DNA from: JAIBJN01 sp963775625
Lineage (GTDB): Bacteria > Actinomycetota > Thermoleophilia > Gaiellales > Gaiellaceae
Length of the DNA: 64,000 bases
NCBI GenBank assembly: GCA_963775625.1
Contig: CAVZJM010000002.1
Coordinates: 434,001 to 498,000, forward strand
Direction: 5' to 3'
Shown: in pieces, positions 1 to 8,050 of the stretch
Numbering within the stretch: the first letter of the stretch is position 1
How the letters are laid out: each line of letters begins with the position of its first letter
Translations under genes and position numbers: made by a program
The notes under the pieces: generated by a model
What the model saw: only the letters and a program-made list of their open reading frames with translations
Told to the model about the DNA's origin: nothing
Databases searched by the model: none

Positions 1-1359
1 TGCCTCGGCGTCGTCACGCGGCTCCACCGGCACGAACATCCCCGGGCGAACCGTCGCGAGCTGCGGCGTGGTGGCGCCCATGATCACGGAGACGATGTTG
101 CCGCCGTAGGCAGGCTTGTACTGGATCAGCCGCCCCGCCCGATCGATGCCGAGGTCGACGCAGTCGCCGGTCATTCCCAGCTCGAGCTCGCCGGCGACGC
201 GGGGGCCGTAGTCGCGGCCCTGTGCCGTGGAGGGGATCAGGAGCACGTGGGGCCGCTCGTCCTCGACGACCCGGCGAAGCGCGGCGGCGAAGGTCTCCGG
301 ATGGTAGTCGGCCAGGCGCGCGTCGTCGACGATGACGACGCGCTCGGCGCCGTGGCGGGCCGACTCGCGCGCCACGTCTCCGAGGTCGCTGCCGAGGATC
401 AGCGCGACGTTGCTCCCGCCCAGCTTCCCGGCGAGCTCGCGGCCCTTGCCCAGAAGCTCGAGCGAGAGACGACGCGGAGCGCCTTCGACGAGCTCGACGA
501 CGCTCCAGCAGTCGTAGCTCCGCCCCGGCTCCGCGCCGAGGCGCTCGGGCTTCTCCCACGCGGAGGTGGGCGATCCCCCGGCCTCGGTCAGCAGCTCGAG
601 GATGCGCCTGGCGGCCTGTTCGGAGCCGGCGACGATCTCGCCGTGCCGGTCGGGCGTGACGTCCTTGACCGCGAGGACGCGCGTCGGAGAGCCGGTCTGG
701 CCGAAGCGGCGATCGTCCTCCTCGACGTCGCCGACGAGGTCGGCGGCCGACCACACGCTGATCCGCCCCTCCGTTGCGGTCGCCTCCACATCCCGCTTCG
801 CCGGCCAGATGCCTTCGTTGATCCCCTCGGTCACCGAGACCACGGCCGGGAGATCGAGCTCGTAGGTGTCGTAGCCCTCGTCGGTCTCGCGCCGAGCGCG
901 CAGGGCGGCGCCGGCGGGCTCCAGCCGATCGACGTTCGTGAGCTGTCTCCAGCCGAGAAACGCCCCGACCTCGGGCGGCACCTGCCAGGTTTCCGAGTCG
1001 ACGGTCTTGCGGCCGCAGAGGACGAGGTCGGCGCCTTCCTTCTCGACCGCGAGGGCGAGCGTGCGCGAGGTGCCGATCGTGTCCGCGACCGCGAAGACCC
1101 TGTCGTTCAGGTGAATCGCCCGGTCGGCGCCCATGGCCAGGGTCATCCGCAGCGCTTCCTCGGCCTGCGGTGGGCCCATCGTCATGGTCACGACCTCGCC
1201 GCCGTGCGCGTCGCGGAGGCGGATCGCCGCCGTGACGGCGTAGACGTCGAATTCGTTCAGATCGAGCGGCACGCCCTCGCGCACCAGCCGCCTCGTCTCC
1301 GGGTCGAGCCGCACGTGCTGCGGGCTCGGCACCTGCTTCACGAGGACGACGATCTTCAC
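1..1359 (-). CDS. Fused electron transfer flavoprotein, beta-alpha (EtfB-EtfA), partial
   Basis: ETF heterodimers carry electrons from acyl-CoA and other flavin dehydrogenases to the quinone pool. This reading frame holds both subunits in one chain. Residues 1-190 are EtfB-like, starting KIVVLVKQVPSP, with the AMP-site region near 115-136 and the beta signature (RRETDEGYDTYELDLPAVV) near 157-173. From about residue 285 it is EtfA-like, with a family block at 381-402 (GRDYGPRVAGELELGMTGDC). The FAD-binding end of the alpha half lies beyond the window edge; 453 codons are visible. The start is GTG at 1359, which matches the usual EtfB N-terminus. No stop or frameshift separates the halves. Family assignment is strong; the partner dehydrogenase cannot be told from here. 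Confidence 0.88.
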   Translation of the reverse strand, partial: MKIVVLVKQVPSPQHVRLDPETRRLVREGVPLDLNEFDVYAVTAAIRLRDAHGGEVVTMTMGPPQAEEALRMTLAMGADRAIHLNDRVFAVADTIGTSRTLALAVEKEGADLVLCGRKTVDSETWQVPPEVGAFLGWRQLTNVDRLEPAGAALRARRETDEGYDTYELDLPAVVSVTEGINEGIWPAKRDVEATATEGRISVWSAADLVGDVEEDDRRFGQTGSPTRVLAVKDVTPDRHGEIVAGSEQAARRILELLTEAGGSPTSAWEKPERLGAEPGRSYDCWSVVELVEGAPRRLSLELLGKGRELAGKLGGSNVALILGSDLGDVARESARHGAERVVIVDDARLADYHPETFAAALRRVVEDERPHVLLIPSTAQGRDYGPRVAGELELGMTGDCVDLGIDRAGRLIQYKPAYGGNIVSVIMGATTPQLATVRPGMFVPVEPRDDAEA

Positions 1360-1508
1360 GCCGGGAGCCTATCCACACGTTCCCCACCTCCTGAGGCCAT
1401 GGGCTCGCGAGTCACGCCGGCGTCGCAGAGCAGCGGTGGCGTCCCCGCCGGCCACGCCCAGGGTCTGACCCCTGACACGTCTGCGGGGGGCACGTGTGGA
1501 TGCCGGGA

Positions 1509-2750
1509 CTACTCGCCCGGCGGCTCGTAGTAGCGGCGGCCCTTGACCTGGTCCGGGAGGTGGTCGACGTCGTAGCCGGCCGGGTTGTCGGGCGGATAGA
1601 CGTAGCCCTCGCCGTGGCCCAGCTTCCTCGCGCCGCGATAGCTCGTGTCGCGGAGCGACTTGGGAGGGCGAACGGCGCCCTGCTCTCGCACGTCGCGCCG
1701 GGCGGCGCCGATCGCCCTCACGACCGCGTTCGACTTCGGCGCCGTCGCCAGGTAGATGGTCGCGTGCGCGAGGTTGAGCTGCGCCTCGGGGAGGCCGACG
1801 TGCTCGACGGCATGTGCTGCCGCCGTCGCCACGAGCAGGGCCTGCGAGTCGGCCATGCCGATGTCCTCCGACGCGTGGACGATCAGCCTGCGGGCGATGA
1901 AGCGGGGATCCTCCCCGCCCTCCAGCATCGCCGCGAGGTAGTAGAGCGCCGCGTCGGGGTCGGAGCCGCGGATGGACTTGATGAAGGCCGAGGTGAAGTC
2001 GTAGTGGGCATCGCCGCCCTTGTCGTAGACGACCGGCCGCCGCCTGGCCGCGTCCTCGACGTGGCGGGCCTCGACCTCAACCGCCTCTGACTGCGCCGTC
2101 GACCAGGCCAGCTCGAGAATGCTGAGCCCCGAGCGGCCGTCTCCGCCGGCCTTCACGGCGATGAGCTCGACCAGCTCGTCCGTGAGCGAGACGCCCAGGC
2201 TTTCCGCCCCCCGCCGGACGATAACCGCCACGTCTTCCTGCTCCAGCGGCTGCAGCTCGTAGACCTGCGTGCGCGAGAGCAGGGCCGAGTTGACCTCGAA
2301 GTACGGGTTCTCCGTGGTCGCGCCGATCAGCGTCAGAAGCCCTGACTCGACCGCCGGCAGGAGCGCGTCCTGCTGCGCTTTGTTGAAGCGGTGGATCTCG
2401 TCGAGGAAGAGGATGGTCCGGCGTCCCGCCGATCCCAGCTGCTCCTTCGCCCGCGCGAGCACCGCCCGCACGTCCGCAACCGAAGCCGAGACCGCGGAGA
2501 GCTCCTCGAAGTCGGCGCCGGTCGTCCCGGCGATGATCCGCGCGAGCGTCGTCTTCCCGCTTCCGGGCGGCCCGTAGAAGATCGCGGAGCCGACCCGGTC
2601 CTCGGCGATCGCGCGCGCGAGCGCCGAGCCGGGCCCGACGATCTCCTGCTGACCGACGAAGTCCTCCAGCCGCTCCGGCCGCAAACGCGCCGCGAGGGGC
2701 GCCACCTCGGGCGCGCGCGTCTCGGCGGCATCGGAGAAGAGATCTGTCAC
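1509..2750 (-). CDS. rarA: Replication-associated recombination protein A (RarA/MgsA AAA+ ATPase)
   Basis: RarA is a clamp-loader-like AAA+ ATPase acting at stalled replication forks. The protein of 413 residues has Walker A GPPGSGKTT, Walker B FLDEIHRFN and sensor 1 in IGATTENPYF, then the MgsA C-terminal tetramerisation region (TIYLATAPKSNA, ending YYEPPGE). The length fits the family. I chose GTG at 2750, giving MTDLFSD; an in-frame ATG at 2777 would overlap the divergent peptidase start and adds a run unlike the family. The gene is divergent from the M20 peptidase with only 25 bases between the two start codons, so the promoters must overlap. No clear Shine-Dalgarno sequence is present. 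Confidence 0.93.
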   Translation of the reverse strand: MTDLFSDAAETRAPEVAPLAARLRPERLEDFVGQQEIVGPGSALARAIAEDRVGSAIFYGPPGSGKTTLARIIAGTTGADFEELSAVSASVADVRAVLARAKEQLGSAGRRTILFLDEIHRFNKAQQDALLPAVESGLLTLIGATTENPYFEVNSALLSRTQVYELQPLEQEDVAVIVRRGAESLGVSLTDELVELIAVKAGGDGRSGLSILELAWSTAQSEAVEVEARHVEDAARRRPVVYDKGGDAHYDFTSAFIKSIRGSDPDAALYYLAAMLEGGEDPRFIARRLIVHASEDIGMADSQALLVATAAAHAVEHVGLPEAQLNLAHATIYLATAPKSNAVVRAIGAARRDVREQGAVRPPKSLRDTSYRGARKLGHGEGYVYPPDNPAGYDVDHLPDQVKGRRYYEPPGE

Positions 2751-2775
2751 ACGACCAGTATGCTCGCCGCCGGAC

Positions 2776-4071
2776 ATGGCGACCACGACTCTCCGTGACG
2801 AGGCGACCGGGCTGCTGCAGGAGCTGCTGCGGCTGAACACCGCCAACCCGCCGGGAAACGAGACGATCGCGGCCGAGCTCCTGCGCGCGTACCTCGAAGA
2901 CTCCGGCGTCTCGTGTGAGCTCTACGCGCTCGAGCCCGAGCGCGCCAACCTCGTCGCGCGGCTGCCTGGCCGGGGCGAGGGGCCGAGCCTCCTCCTCCTC
3001 TCGCACACCGACACGGTGGTCGCCGACCCGGCCGAGTGGTCGGTCAGCCCCTGGTCGGGCGAGCTCAAGGACGGCTGTGTCTGGGGCCGCGGCGCTCTGG
3101 ACATGAAGGGCCACGTCGCCGCCGCCGCGACCGCGATCGCCACGCTCGCCCGGGAGGGCTTCGAGCCGGCCGGTGACCTCGTCTTCGCGGCGACCGCCGA
3201 CGAGGAGGTCGGCGTCGACGTCGGGCTCTCCTGGCTCTGCAAGGCGCATCCCGAAGCCGTGCGGACGGACTACTGCGTGAACGAGGGCGGCGGCGAGCGA
3301 GTCGGCGTCGGTGGCCGGAACGCCTACCTCTGCACGACCGCAGAGAAGATGAGCGCGCCGTTCCGGCTCGAGGTGCACGGCCGCAGCGGCCACGCCTCGA
3401 TGCCGGGGATCGCCGACAACGCGCTCGTGCGGGCAGCCCGCCTGATCGAGCGCGTCGCCGCGCTGCGCCAGCCGCCGCGGCTGATCCCGGAGACCGAGGC
3501 GCTCTTCGCCAGGCTCGGCGAGATCCCGGAGCCGGCCGAGCTGGAGCGCGCCGTTGCGGGCCTGCCGCCGGACGTGCGCCAGATGGTCGAGCCGATGCTC
3601 GGCTTCGCGATCTCGCCGACGATCATCTCCGCCTCGGAGCGCACGAATGTCATCCCGGGCCTCTGCGAGGTGGTCTGCGACTGCCGGCTGCTGCCTGGAG
3701 ACACGCCGGAGGACGTCGAGCCGGCGATCCGCGCGGGTCTGGGCGAGGACTCCTACAACCTGGAGTGGATGGAGGCCGTCGGCGGCACCGGCTCGCCGCT
3801 CGGGACGCCCCTGTGGGACGCGATCGAGTCCTTCGTCTCGGAGAACGATCCGGGCGCCGACGTCGTCCCGGTCGTCTCGCCGGGGTTCACGGACAGCCAC
3901 TTCCTCCGCCAGGCGTTCGGCACGGTCGCCTACGGTTTCCTCCCCATGCGCACGATGGATCCGGAGCTGGCCGCCCGGCTGATCCATTCCGCGGACGAGC
4001 GGATCGCCGTCGAGGACCTCGAGCTGGGCGTGCTGTTCCTCCGCCACGTTGCAGCTACTGTGGGACGATGA
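2776..4071 (+). CDS. M20 family metallopeptidase (ArgE/DapE/ACY1-like)
   Basis: M20 enzymes are cytoplasmic di-zinc amidohydrolases acting on N-acyl amino acids or small peptides. The 431-residue protein shows the family's metal sites: SHTDTV, the Asp of GRGALDMKG, the adjacent Glu pair in TADEEVG, and a C-terminal His in FTDSHFLRQ. The dimerisation (lid) domain lies between roughly residues 190 and 310. The substrate cannot be read from sequence; acetylornithine deacetylase, succinyl-diaminopimelate desuccinylase and broad dipeptidase are all possible. Its stop overlaps the next start (ATGA). A TATGCT hexamer at 2759-2764 could drive a nearly leaderless message. Confidence 0.88.
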   Translation: MATTTLRDEATGLLQELLRLNTANPPGNETIAAELLRAYLEDSGVSCELYALEPERANLVARLPGRGEGPSLLLLSHTDTVVADPAEWSVSPWSGELKDGCVWGRGALDMKGHVAAAATAIATLAREGFEPAGDLVFAATADEEVGVDVGLSWLCKAHPEAVRTDYCVNEGGGERVGVGGRNAYLCTTAEKMSAPFRLEVHGRSGHASMPGIADNALVRAARLIERVAALRQPPRLIPETEALFARLGEIPEPAELERAVAGLPPDVRQMVEPMLGFAISPTIISASERTNVIPGLCEVVCDCRLLPGDTPEDVEPAIRAGLGEDSYNLEWMEAVGGTGSPLGTPLWDAIESFVSENDPGADVVPVVSPGFTDSHFLRQAFGTVAYGFLPMRTMDPELAARLIHSADERIAVEDLELGVLFLRHVAATVGR

Positions 4072-4883
4072 GCAGAGAGCCGCAGATCCGCCTGGGCGGG
4101 ATGGCGCTTGCCAACGGGGTGCTGGTGCACGGGCCCCGCCACTGGTCCTGCGCCGTTCGCACCGATGACGGGGAGCTCAAGGTCGCGTCGGGGTCGAAGC
4201 CGGTTCGCGCGGCGGATGTAAAGGCCCGCCTCGTGCGTGGCCCGGTGCGGGTCGCCGAGGTCTTCGCCCTGCTGCCCGAGGTGAGGAGACGACTGCCCGA
4301 GGCGAAGCTGCCGTTCCAGCGGCCGGGCGTCCTCGGCGCCATGGCAGGGAGCATCGTCGCCATCCAGGCCGTGCGCCGCACGCGCCTCTCTCCGCTGACC
4401 CAGGAGTCCCTGGCGGCGCTGCTCGCGCTCGGGCCGGCGGTGGCCGCGCTTCGCGGCACGGCGCTCGCCGAGTACCACGGCGCCGAGCACATCTCGATCG
4501 GGAGCTACGAGCACGGCGCCCCGCGCACGCGCGAGCACGAGCGCTGCGGCTCGCACATGATCGGGCCGCTGCTGGCCACGACTGCGGTCGGGAGCGTGCT
4601 CGCCGCGCGTGCCCCTCGTCACCTACGCCCGCTCGCCCGCGCGGCCGCCGGTGTCGGCTCGGTCGCCGCGGCCGTCGAGGTCTTCTCCTGGATGGTGGCC
4701 AACGAGCGCCATCCCGTCGCCCGCGCGCTCGCCCGGCCCGGCCACGAGCTCCAGCAGCGACTCGTCACGGCAGAGCCCTCCGCCGAGCAGCTCGAAGTCG
4801 CGAACGCAGCCCTGGCTGCGTGTCTCGATCTAGAATCGCCTGCAAATGGCGCTCTCGACTCAGAAGCGGCGCCTCCCGCCTGA
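4068..4883 (+). CDS. DUF1385 family protein (YqhQ-like)
   Basis: A 271-residue protein of the DUF1385/YqhQ family, predicted to be metal-dependent but of unknown function. The hallmarks are the N-terminal GGMALANGVLV segment, EYHGAEHISIGSYE in the middle, and a conserved HERCGSHMIGPLL motif with His and Cys. Hydrophobic stretches follow (about residues 175-215). The ATG overlaps the M20 stop (ATGA). A TACTGT hexamer at 4056-4061 ends 6 bases before this ATG, so the gene may also have its own leaderless transcript. Its end overlaps the start of the following phosphoribosyltransferase by 38 bases. The tail from about residue 245 is not conserved in the family. Confidence 0.82.
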   Translation: MSREPQIRLGGMALANGVLVHGPRHWSCAVRTDDGELKVASGSKPVRAADVKARLVRGPVRVAEVFALLPEVRRRLPEAKLPFQRPGVLGAMAGSIVAIQAVRRTRLSPLTQESLAALLALGPAVAALRGTALAEYHGAEHISIGSYEHGAPRTREHERCGSHMIGPLLATTAVGSVLAARAPRHLRPLARAAAGVGSVAAAVEVFSWMVANERHPVARALARPGHELQQRLVTAEPSAEQLEVANAALAACLDLESPANGALDSEAAPPA

Positions 4884-5988
4884 GATCTTCGACCTCCCGG
4901 TCGAGAAGATGCGGGAGGGCTACTACACCGACGTCTACTTCAACCACGCGCGCGAGACGCTGCTCCGGGACGGCAGGCACCCACGGGTGGTCATGCAGGT
5001 CTTCCAGAAGCAGCAGGCTGTGCTCGGCGGGATGGACGAGGCGATCGCCATCCTCAAGCTCTGCTCCGACGACTGGGACGCGCTGACCGTGCACGCGCTC
5101 CACGACGGAGACGAGGTCGCGCCGTGGGAGACCGTGATGGCGATCGAGGGCGACTACACCCTCTTCGCCCACCTGGAGACGCCGTATCTGGGCGTGCTCG
5201 CGCGCCGGACGCTGGTGTCCACGAACGTCCGCCGCGTCGTCGAGGCGGCACGCGGCAAGCCAATCCTCTTCTTCCCGGCCCGCCACGACCACCATCGGGT
5301 GCAGACCGGCGACGGGTACGCCGCCCACGTGGCGGGAGCGATCGGCGTCTCCACGGACGCGCAGGCCTCCTGGTGGGGCGGCCGCGGCATCGGCACCGTC
5401 CCGCACGCGCTCATCGCCGCCTACGGGGGGAACACCGTTCTCGCGGCCACGAAGTTCGCCGAGTCGGCCACGGAGGACGTCAACGTCGTCGTCCTCGTCG
5501 ACTTCGAGAACGACTCGGTGCGCACCTCGCTGGAGGTGGCCAGGGCCATGGGCGAGCGCCTCTGGGGCGTCCGCCTCGACACCTCGCGCACCCTCGTCGA
5601 CCGCTCCCTCTGGAACGAGATGGGCGACTTCGACCCACGCGGAGTCAGCGAGCGCCTCGTCCGCAAGGTGCGCGACGCGCTCGACGAGAACGGCTTCGAG
5701 CGCGTGAAGATCGTCGTCTCGGGAGGCTTCGACGTCGAGCGCATCCGCGAGTTCGAGGCGAAGGACGTCCCGGTTGACTCCTATGGCGTCGGCTCGTCCC
5801 TCATCCGCGGCGACAACGACTTCACGGCCGACATCGTCCTCACGGACGGCCTCCCGTCGGCGAAGGTCGGGCGCAGCTATCGCCCGAACCAGCGGCTCGA
5901 GCTCGTGGACTGGAGGGTTTGTCGGAATAGTGCTCGTCGCCGGGGTGCGATGGTCGTTCCGAGGCAAGGACGCAGGGAGCGCTCGTAG
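4846..5988 (+). CDS. pncB: Nicotinate phosphoribosyltransferase
   Basis: This enzyme converts nicotinate and PRPP to nicotinate mononucleotide in the Preiss-Handler branch of NAD synthesis. The protein of 380 residues belongs to the short, quinolinate-PRTase-like type. It has GYYTDVYFNHARE near the N-terminus, the FPARHDHHRVQ region, VVLVDFENDSV, and the phosphate-binding stretch VVSGGFDVERI followed by VDSYGVGSS. TAGAAT at 4831-4836 precedes the ATG by 9 bases. The last 25 or so codons (from about 5912) and the stop codon lie inside an inverted-repeat element, so the native C-terminus, which probably ended near RLELVDW, appears to have been replaced. Confidence 0.87.
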   Translation: MALSTQKRRLPPEIFDLPVEKMREGYYTDVYFNHARETLLRDGRHPRVVMQVFQKQQAVLGGMDEAIAILKLCSDDWDALTVHALHDGDEVAPWETVMAIEGDYTLFAHLETPYLGVLARRTLVSTNVRRVVEAARGKPILFFPARHDHHRVQTGDGYAAHVAGAIGVSTDAQASWWGGRGIGTVPHALIAAYGGNTVLAATKFAESATEDVNVVVLVDFENDSVRTSLEVARAMGERLWGVRLDTSRTLVDRSLWNEMGDFDPRGVSERLVRKVRDALDENGFERVKIVVSGGFDVERIREFEAKDVPVDSYGVGSSLIRGDNDFTADIVLTDGLPSAKVGRSYRPNQRLELVDWRVCRNSARRRGAMVVPRQGRRERS

Positions 5989-6070
5989 CCGAAGCTACGG
6001 GCGCGACTGAGGACGCCGCATCGGGGCGAGCAGCGCGGCCCGGCGCCAGCGGCATTTCGTCAAGCCCTCC
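5912..6070. repeat. Short inverted-repeat element (MITE-like) in the pncB 3' end
   Basis: The ends are imperfect inverted repeats. The left end (5912-5929) and the complement of the right end (6053-6070) agree at 14 of 18 positions, both starting GGAGGG. The centre is an 11-bp hairpin with a CGAA loop and one mismatch (5979-6004). No protein is encoded. It overlaps the last codons and stop of the phosphoribosyltransferase and ends 45 bases before the FtsH gene. This is read directly from the sequence; the claim that it is mobile is inference. Confidence 0.6.
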
Positions 6071-6115
6071 TAGGCCCCTTCAGCTTTCCGGCGCGGCTGC
6101 CGATGGAAGCGGCGG

Positions 6116-7618
6116 GTGGACTGGCTCGCGGACTTCATCAACGATCTTCCTGGGATCGCCCTCACGTGGCTGCCCCTGATCTTCCTCGGGCTGATCGTCT
6201 ACCTGATCTGGAAGTCGCTCTCGCTGATGCCGCGCGTGCGGCCGACCGAGGTGGAGCCATCGTCGAAGTCGTCCGTGACCTGGAACGACATCGCCGGCGT
6301 GGACGACGCCGCGGCCGAGCTGCAGGAGGTCGTCGACTTCCTCAGGGACCCGCGCCGCTTCTCGAAGCTCGGCGCGCGCGTGCCGAAGGGGATCCTCCTG
6401 TACGGGCCGCCCGGCACCGGCAAGACGCTGCTCGCCAAGGCGGTCGCCCACGCCTCCCACTCCACCTTCTACTCGCAGAGCGCCTCCGCGTTCGTCGAGA
6501 TGTTCGCCGGGCTCGGGGCGGCGCGCATCCGCAAGCTCTTCGACCGCGCCCGCAAGCACGCGCCGGCGATCGTCTTCATCGACGAGCTCGACGCCGTGGG
6601 CATGCGCCGAAGCGGGTCGAGCTTCAACCGTGAGCACGACCAGACGTTGAACCAGCTCCTCGTCGAGCTCGACGGCTTCAACTACAGCGCGCAGGTGGTC
6701 ATCATCGCCGCCTCGAACCGCCTCGAGGATCTCGATCCCGCGCTCCTGCGCCCGGGCCGGTTCGACCGTCAGATCCTGGTCGGCGAGCCGGACCTCGCGG
6801 GGCGCGAGGCGATCCTGGGCGTCCACACCCGTGGCAAGCCCCTGGCCTCCGACGTGGATCTCGCCGGGCTCGCCCGCCAGACCGCCGGGCTCACCGGCGC
6901 CGACCTCGCCAACCTCTGCAACGAGGCCGCCATCTTCGCGGGCCGCGAGGGCCAGGATCGCATCCGCAACAAGGACTTCGACGACGCCTTCGAGCGCGTC
7001 GTGGCCGGTCTCCAGCAGCGCAAGACGATGACCGAGAAGGAGAAGCGCGTCGTCGCCTACCACGAGGCCGGGCACGCGCTCATGTCGCACCTCGTCGGCG
7101 AGCCGCAACCAGTCCAGAAGGTGACGATCGTCTCGCGCGGGCTCGCGCTCGGCTACACGCTGCACACGCCGCAGGAGGACCGCTTCCTCTCGACGAAGGA
7201 GGAGCTGGTCGACCGTATGAAGGTGCTCCTCGGCGGGCGCGCGGCCGAGCAGATCGTCTTCGGCGCCGTCACGAACGGCGCGTCGAACGATCTCGAGCGC
7301 GTGACCGCCATCGCCCGGGCGATGATCTTCGAATACGGGATGGGCGACGAGGTCTCCTCGCGCACGCTGCGAGCCGACAACTACGCGCTCTCCGAGGAGA
7401 CGAAGCGCCTTCGCGACGACGAGCAGGCGCGCCTCACCGACCAGGCCTACGCCGAGACGGTCCGCCTCATCTCCAAGCACCGGAGCACGCTCGACCGGAT
7501 CACCGCCGATCTGCTGGAGAAGGAGACGCTGAACCGGCAGGAGCTGGAGGCGCTGCTCGCCAACGTGCAGCCCGAGTCGAACGCCTCCGAGCGGGTCGGC
7601 ACGCCGCAGGCCGTCTGA
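6116..7618 (+). CDS. ftsH: Short FtsH-like AAA+ zinc metalloprotease with one membrane span
   Basis: FtsH proteases unfold and degrade membrane and cytosolic proteins. In this 500-residue protein a single transmembrane helix spans about residues 16-34. It is followed by the AAA+ module (Walker A GPPGTGKT at 97-104, Walker B VFIDELDAVG, the second region of homology ending LLRPGRFDRQ) and the peptidase module (HEAGH zinc site at 316-320, with a later Asp in SNDLERV). Standard FtsH has about 600-650 residues with two helices around an extracytoplasmic domain. Here the first helix and that domain are missing. The start is GTG at 6116; no strong ribosome binding site is visible. It may be a paralogue of a full-length FtsH elsewhere. 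Confidence 0.87.
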   Translation: MDWLADFINDLPGIALTWLPLIFLGLIVYLIWKSLSLMPRVRPTEVEPSSKSSVTWNDIAGVDDAAAELQEVVDFLRDPRRFSKLGARVPKGILLYGPPGTGKTLLAKAVAHASHSTFYSQSASAFVEMFAGLGAARIRKLFDRARKHAPAIVFIDELDAVGMRRSGSSFNREHDQTLNQLLVELDGFNYSAQVVIIAASNRLEDLDPALLRPGRFDRQILVGEPDLAGREAILGVHTRGKPLASDVDLAGLARQTAGLTGADLANLCNEAAIFAGREGQDRIRNKDFDDAFERVVAGLQQRKTMTEKEKRVVAYHEAGHALMSHLVGEPQPVQKVTIVSRGLALGYTLHTPQEDRFLSTKEELVDRMKVLLGGRAAEQIVFGAVTNGASNDLERVTAIARAMIFEYGMGDEVSSRTLRADNYALSEETKRLRDDEQARLTDQAYAETVRLISKHRSTLDRITADLLEKETLNRQELEALLANVQPESNASERVGTPQAV

Positions 7619-7635
7619 CACCTCGTGCCAGTCGT

Positions 7636-7641
7636 TAGGAT
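7636..7641 (+). promoter_or_regulatory. -10 hexamer TAGGAT, leaderless start at 7649
   Basis: TAGGAT ends 7 bases before GTG 7649. If used, the transcript starts at or next to that GTG, which excludes the upstream in-frame GTG at 7625. Confidence 0.55.
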
Positions 7642-7648
7642 CGCTGGC

Positions 7649-8050
7649 GTGGATGTGCGCTCCGTGCACCACGTCGCCTTCGCCGTCGAAGACCTCGACG
7701 CCGCCGTCGAGACGTACCGCTCGCTCTTCGGCGCCGAGGTCGAGGTGCGCGGCCGCCTGGAGGAGCAGGGCGTCGAGGCCGTGTACCTGCGCCTCGGCGC
7801 CGGCCGGATCGAGCTCGTGGCGCCTCTCGGCGCCGAGACCCGCGTCGGCCGCTTCCTCGCCAGCCGCGGCCCCGGGATGCACCACGTCGGCATCGGCGTC
7901 GACGACATCGCCGCGGCGCTCGACGAGCTCGCTGCGAACGGCGCGGAGGTCATCGACCCCGAGCCGCGGCCCGGCCTCGGCGGGCATCTCGTCTCGTTCG
8001 TCCACCCCCACTCGCTTCACGGCGTTCTCGCGGAGGTAGTCGGTGTCTGA
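7649..8050 (+). CDS. mce: Glyoxalase-fold protein, probable methylmalonyl-CoA epimerase
   Basis: The protein of 133 residues is a vicinal-oxygen-chelate fold with two beta-alpha-beta-beta-beta halves. Metal-ligand positions match methylmalonyl-CoA epimerases: His in SVHHVAFAVEDL, His in MHHVGIGVDD, and the terminal Glu in HGVLAEVV. Length and motif order fit the epimerase that interconverts the two methylmalonyl-CoA stereoisomers in propionate and branched-chain degradation. The mutase is not in this window, so another glyoxalase-fold role cannot be excluded. GTG 7649 is preferred over GTG 7625 because of the TAGGAT hexamer. Its stop overlaps the next gene. Confidence 0.75.
   Translation: MDVRSVHHVAFAVEDLDAAVETYRSLFGAEVEVRGRLEEQGVEAVYLRLGAGRIELVAPLGAETRVGRFLASRGPGMHHVGIGVDDIAAALDELAANGAEVIDPEPRPGLGGHLVSFVHPHSLHGVLAEVVGV

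Noticed and set aside
1360..1508. Near-palindromes CAGGGTC-TGACCCCTG and ACACGT...ACGTGT as an operator or terminator
   Set aside because: Imperfect, and no partner copy, promoter or T-run is nearby. Left as an intergenic region without an assigned feature.
3765..4067. N-terminal extension of the DUF1385 protein
   Set aside because: The extra residues are an out-of-frame read of the M20 peptidase gene; family homology starts at ATG 4068.
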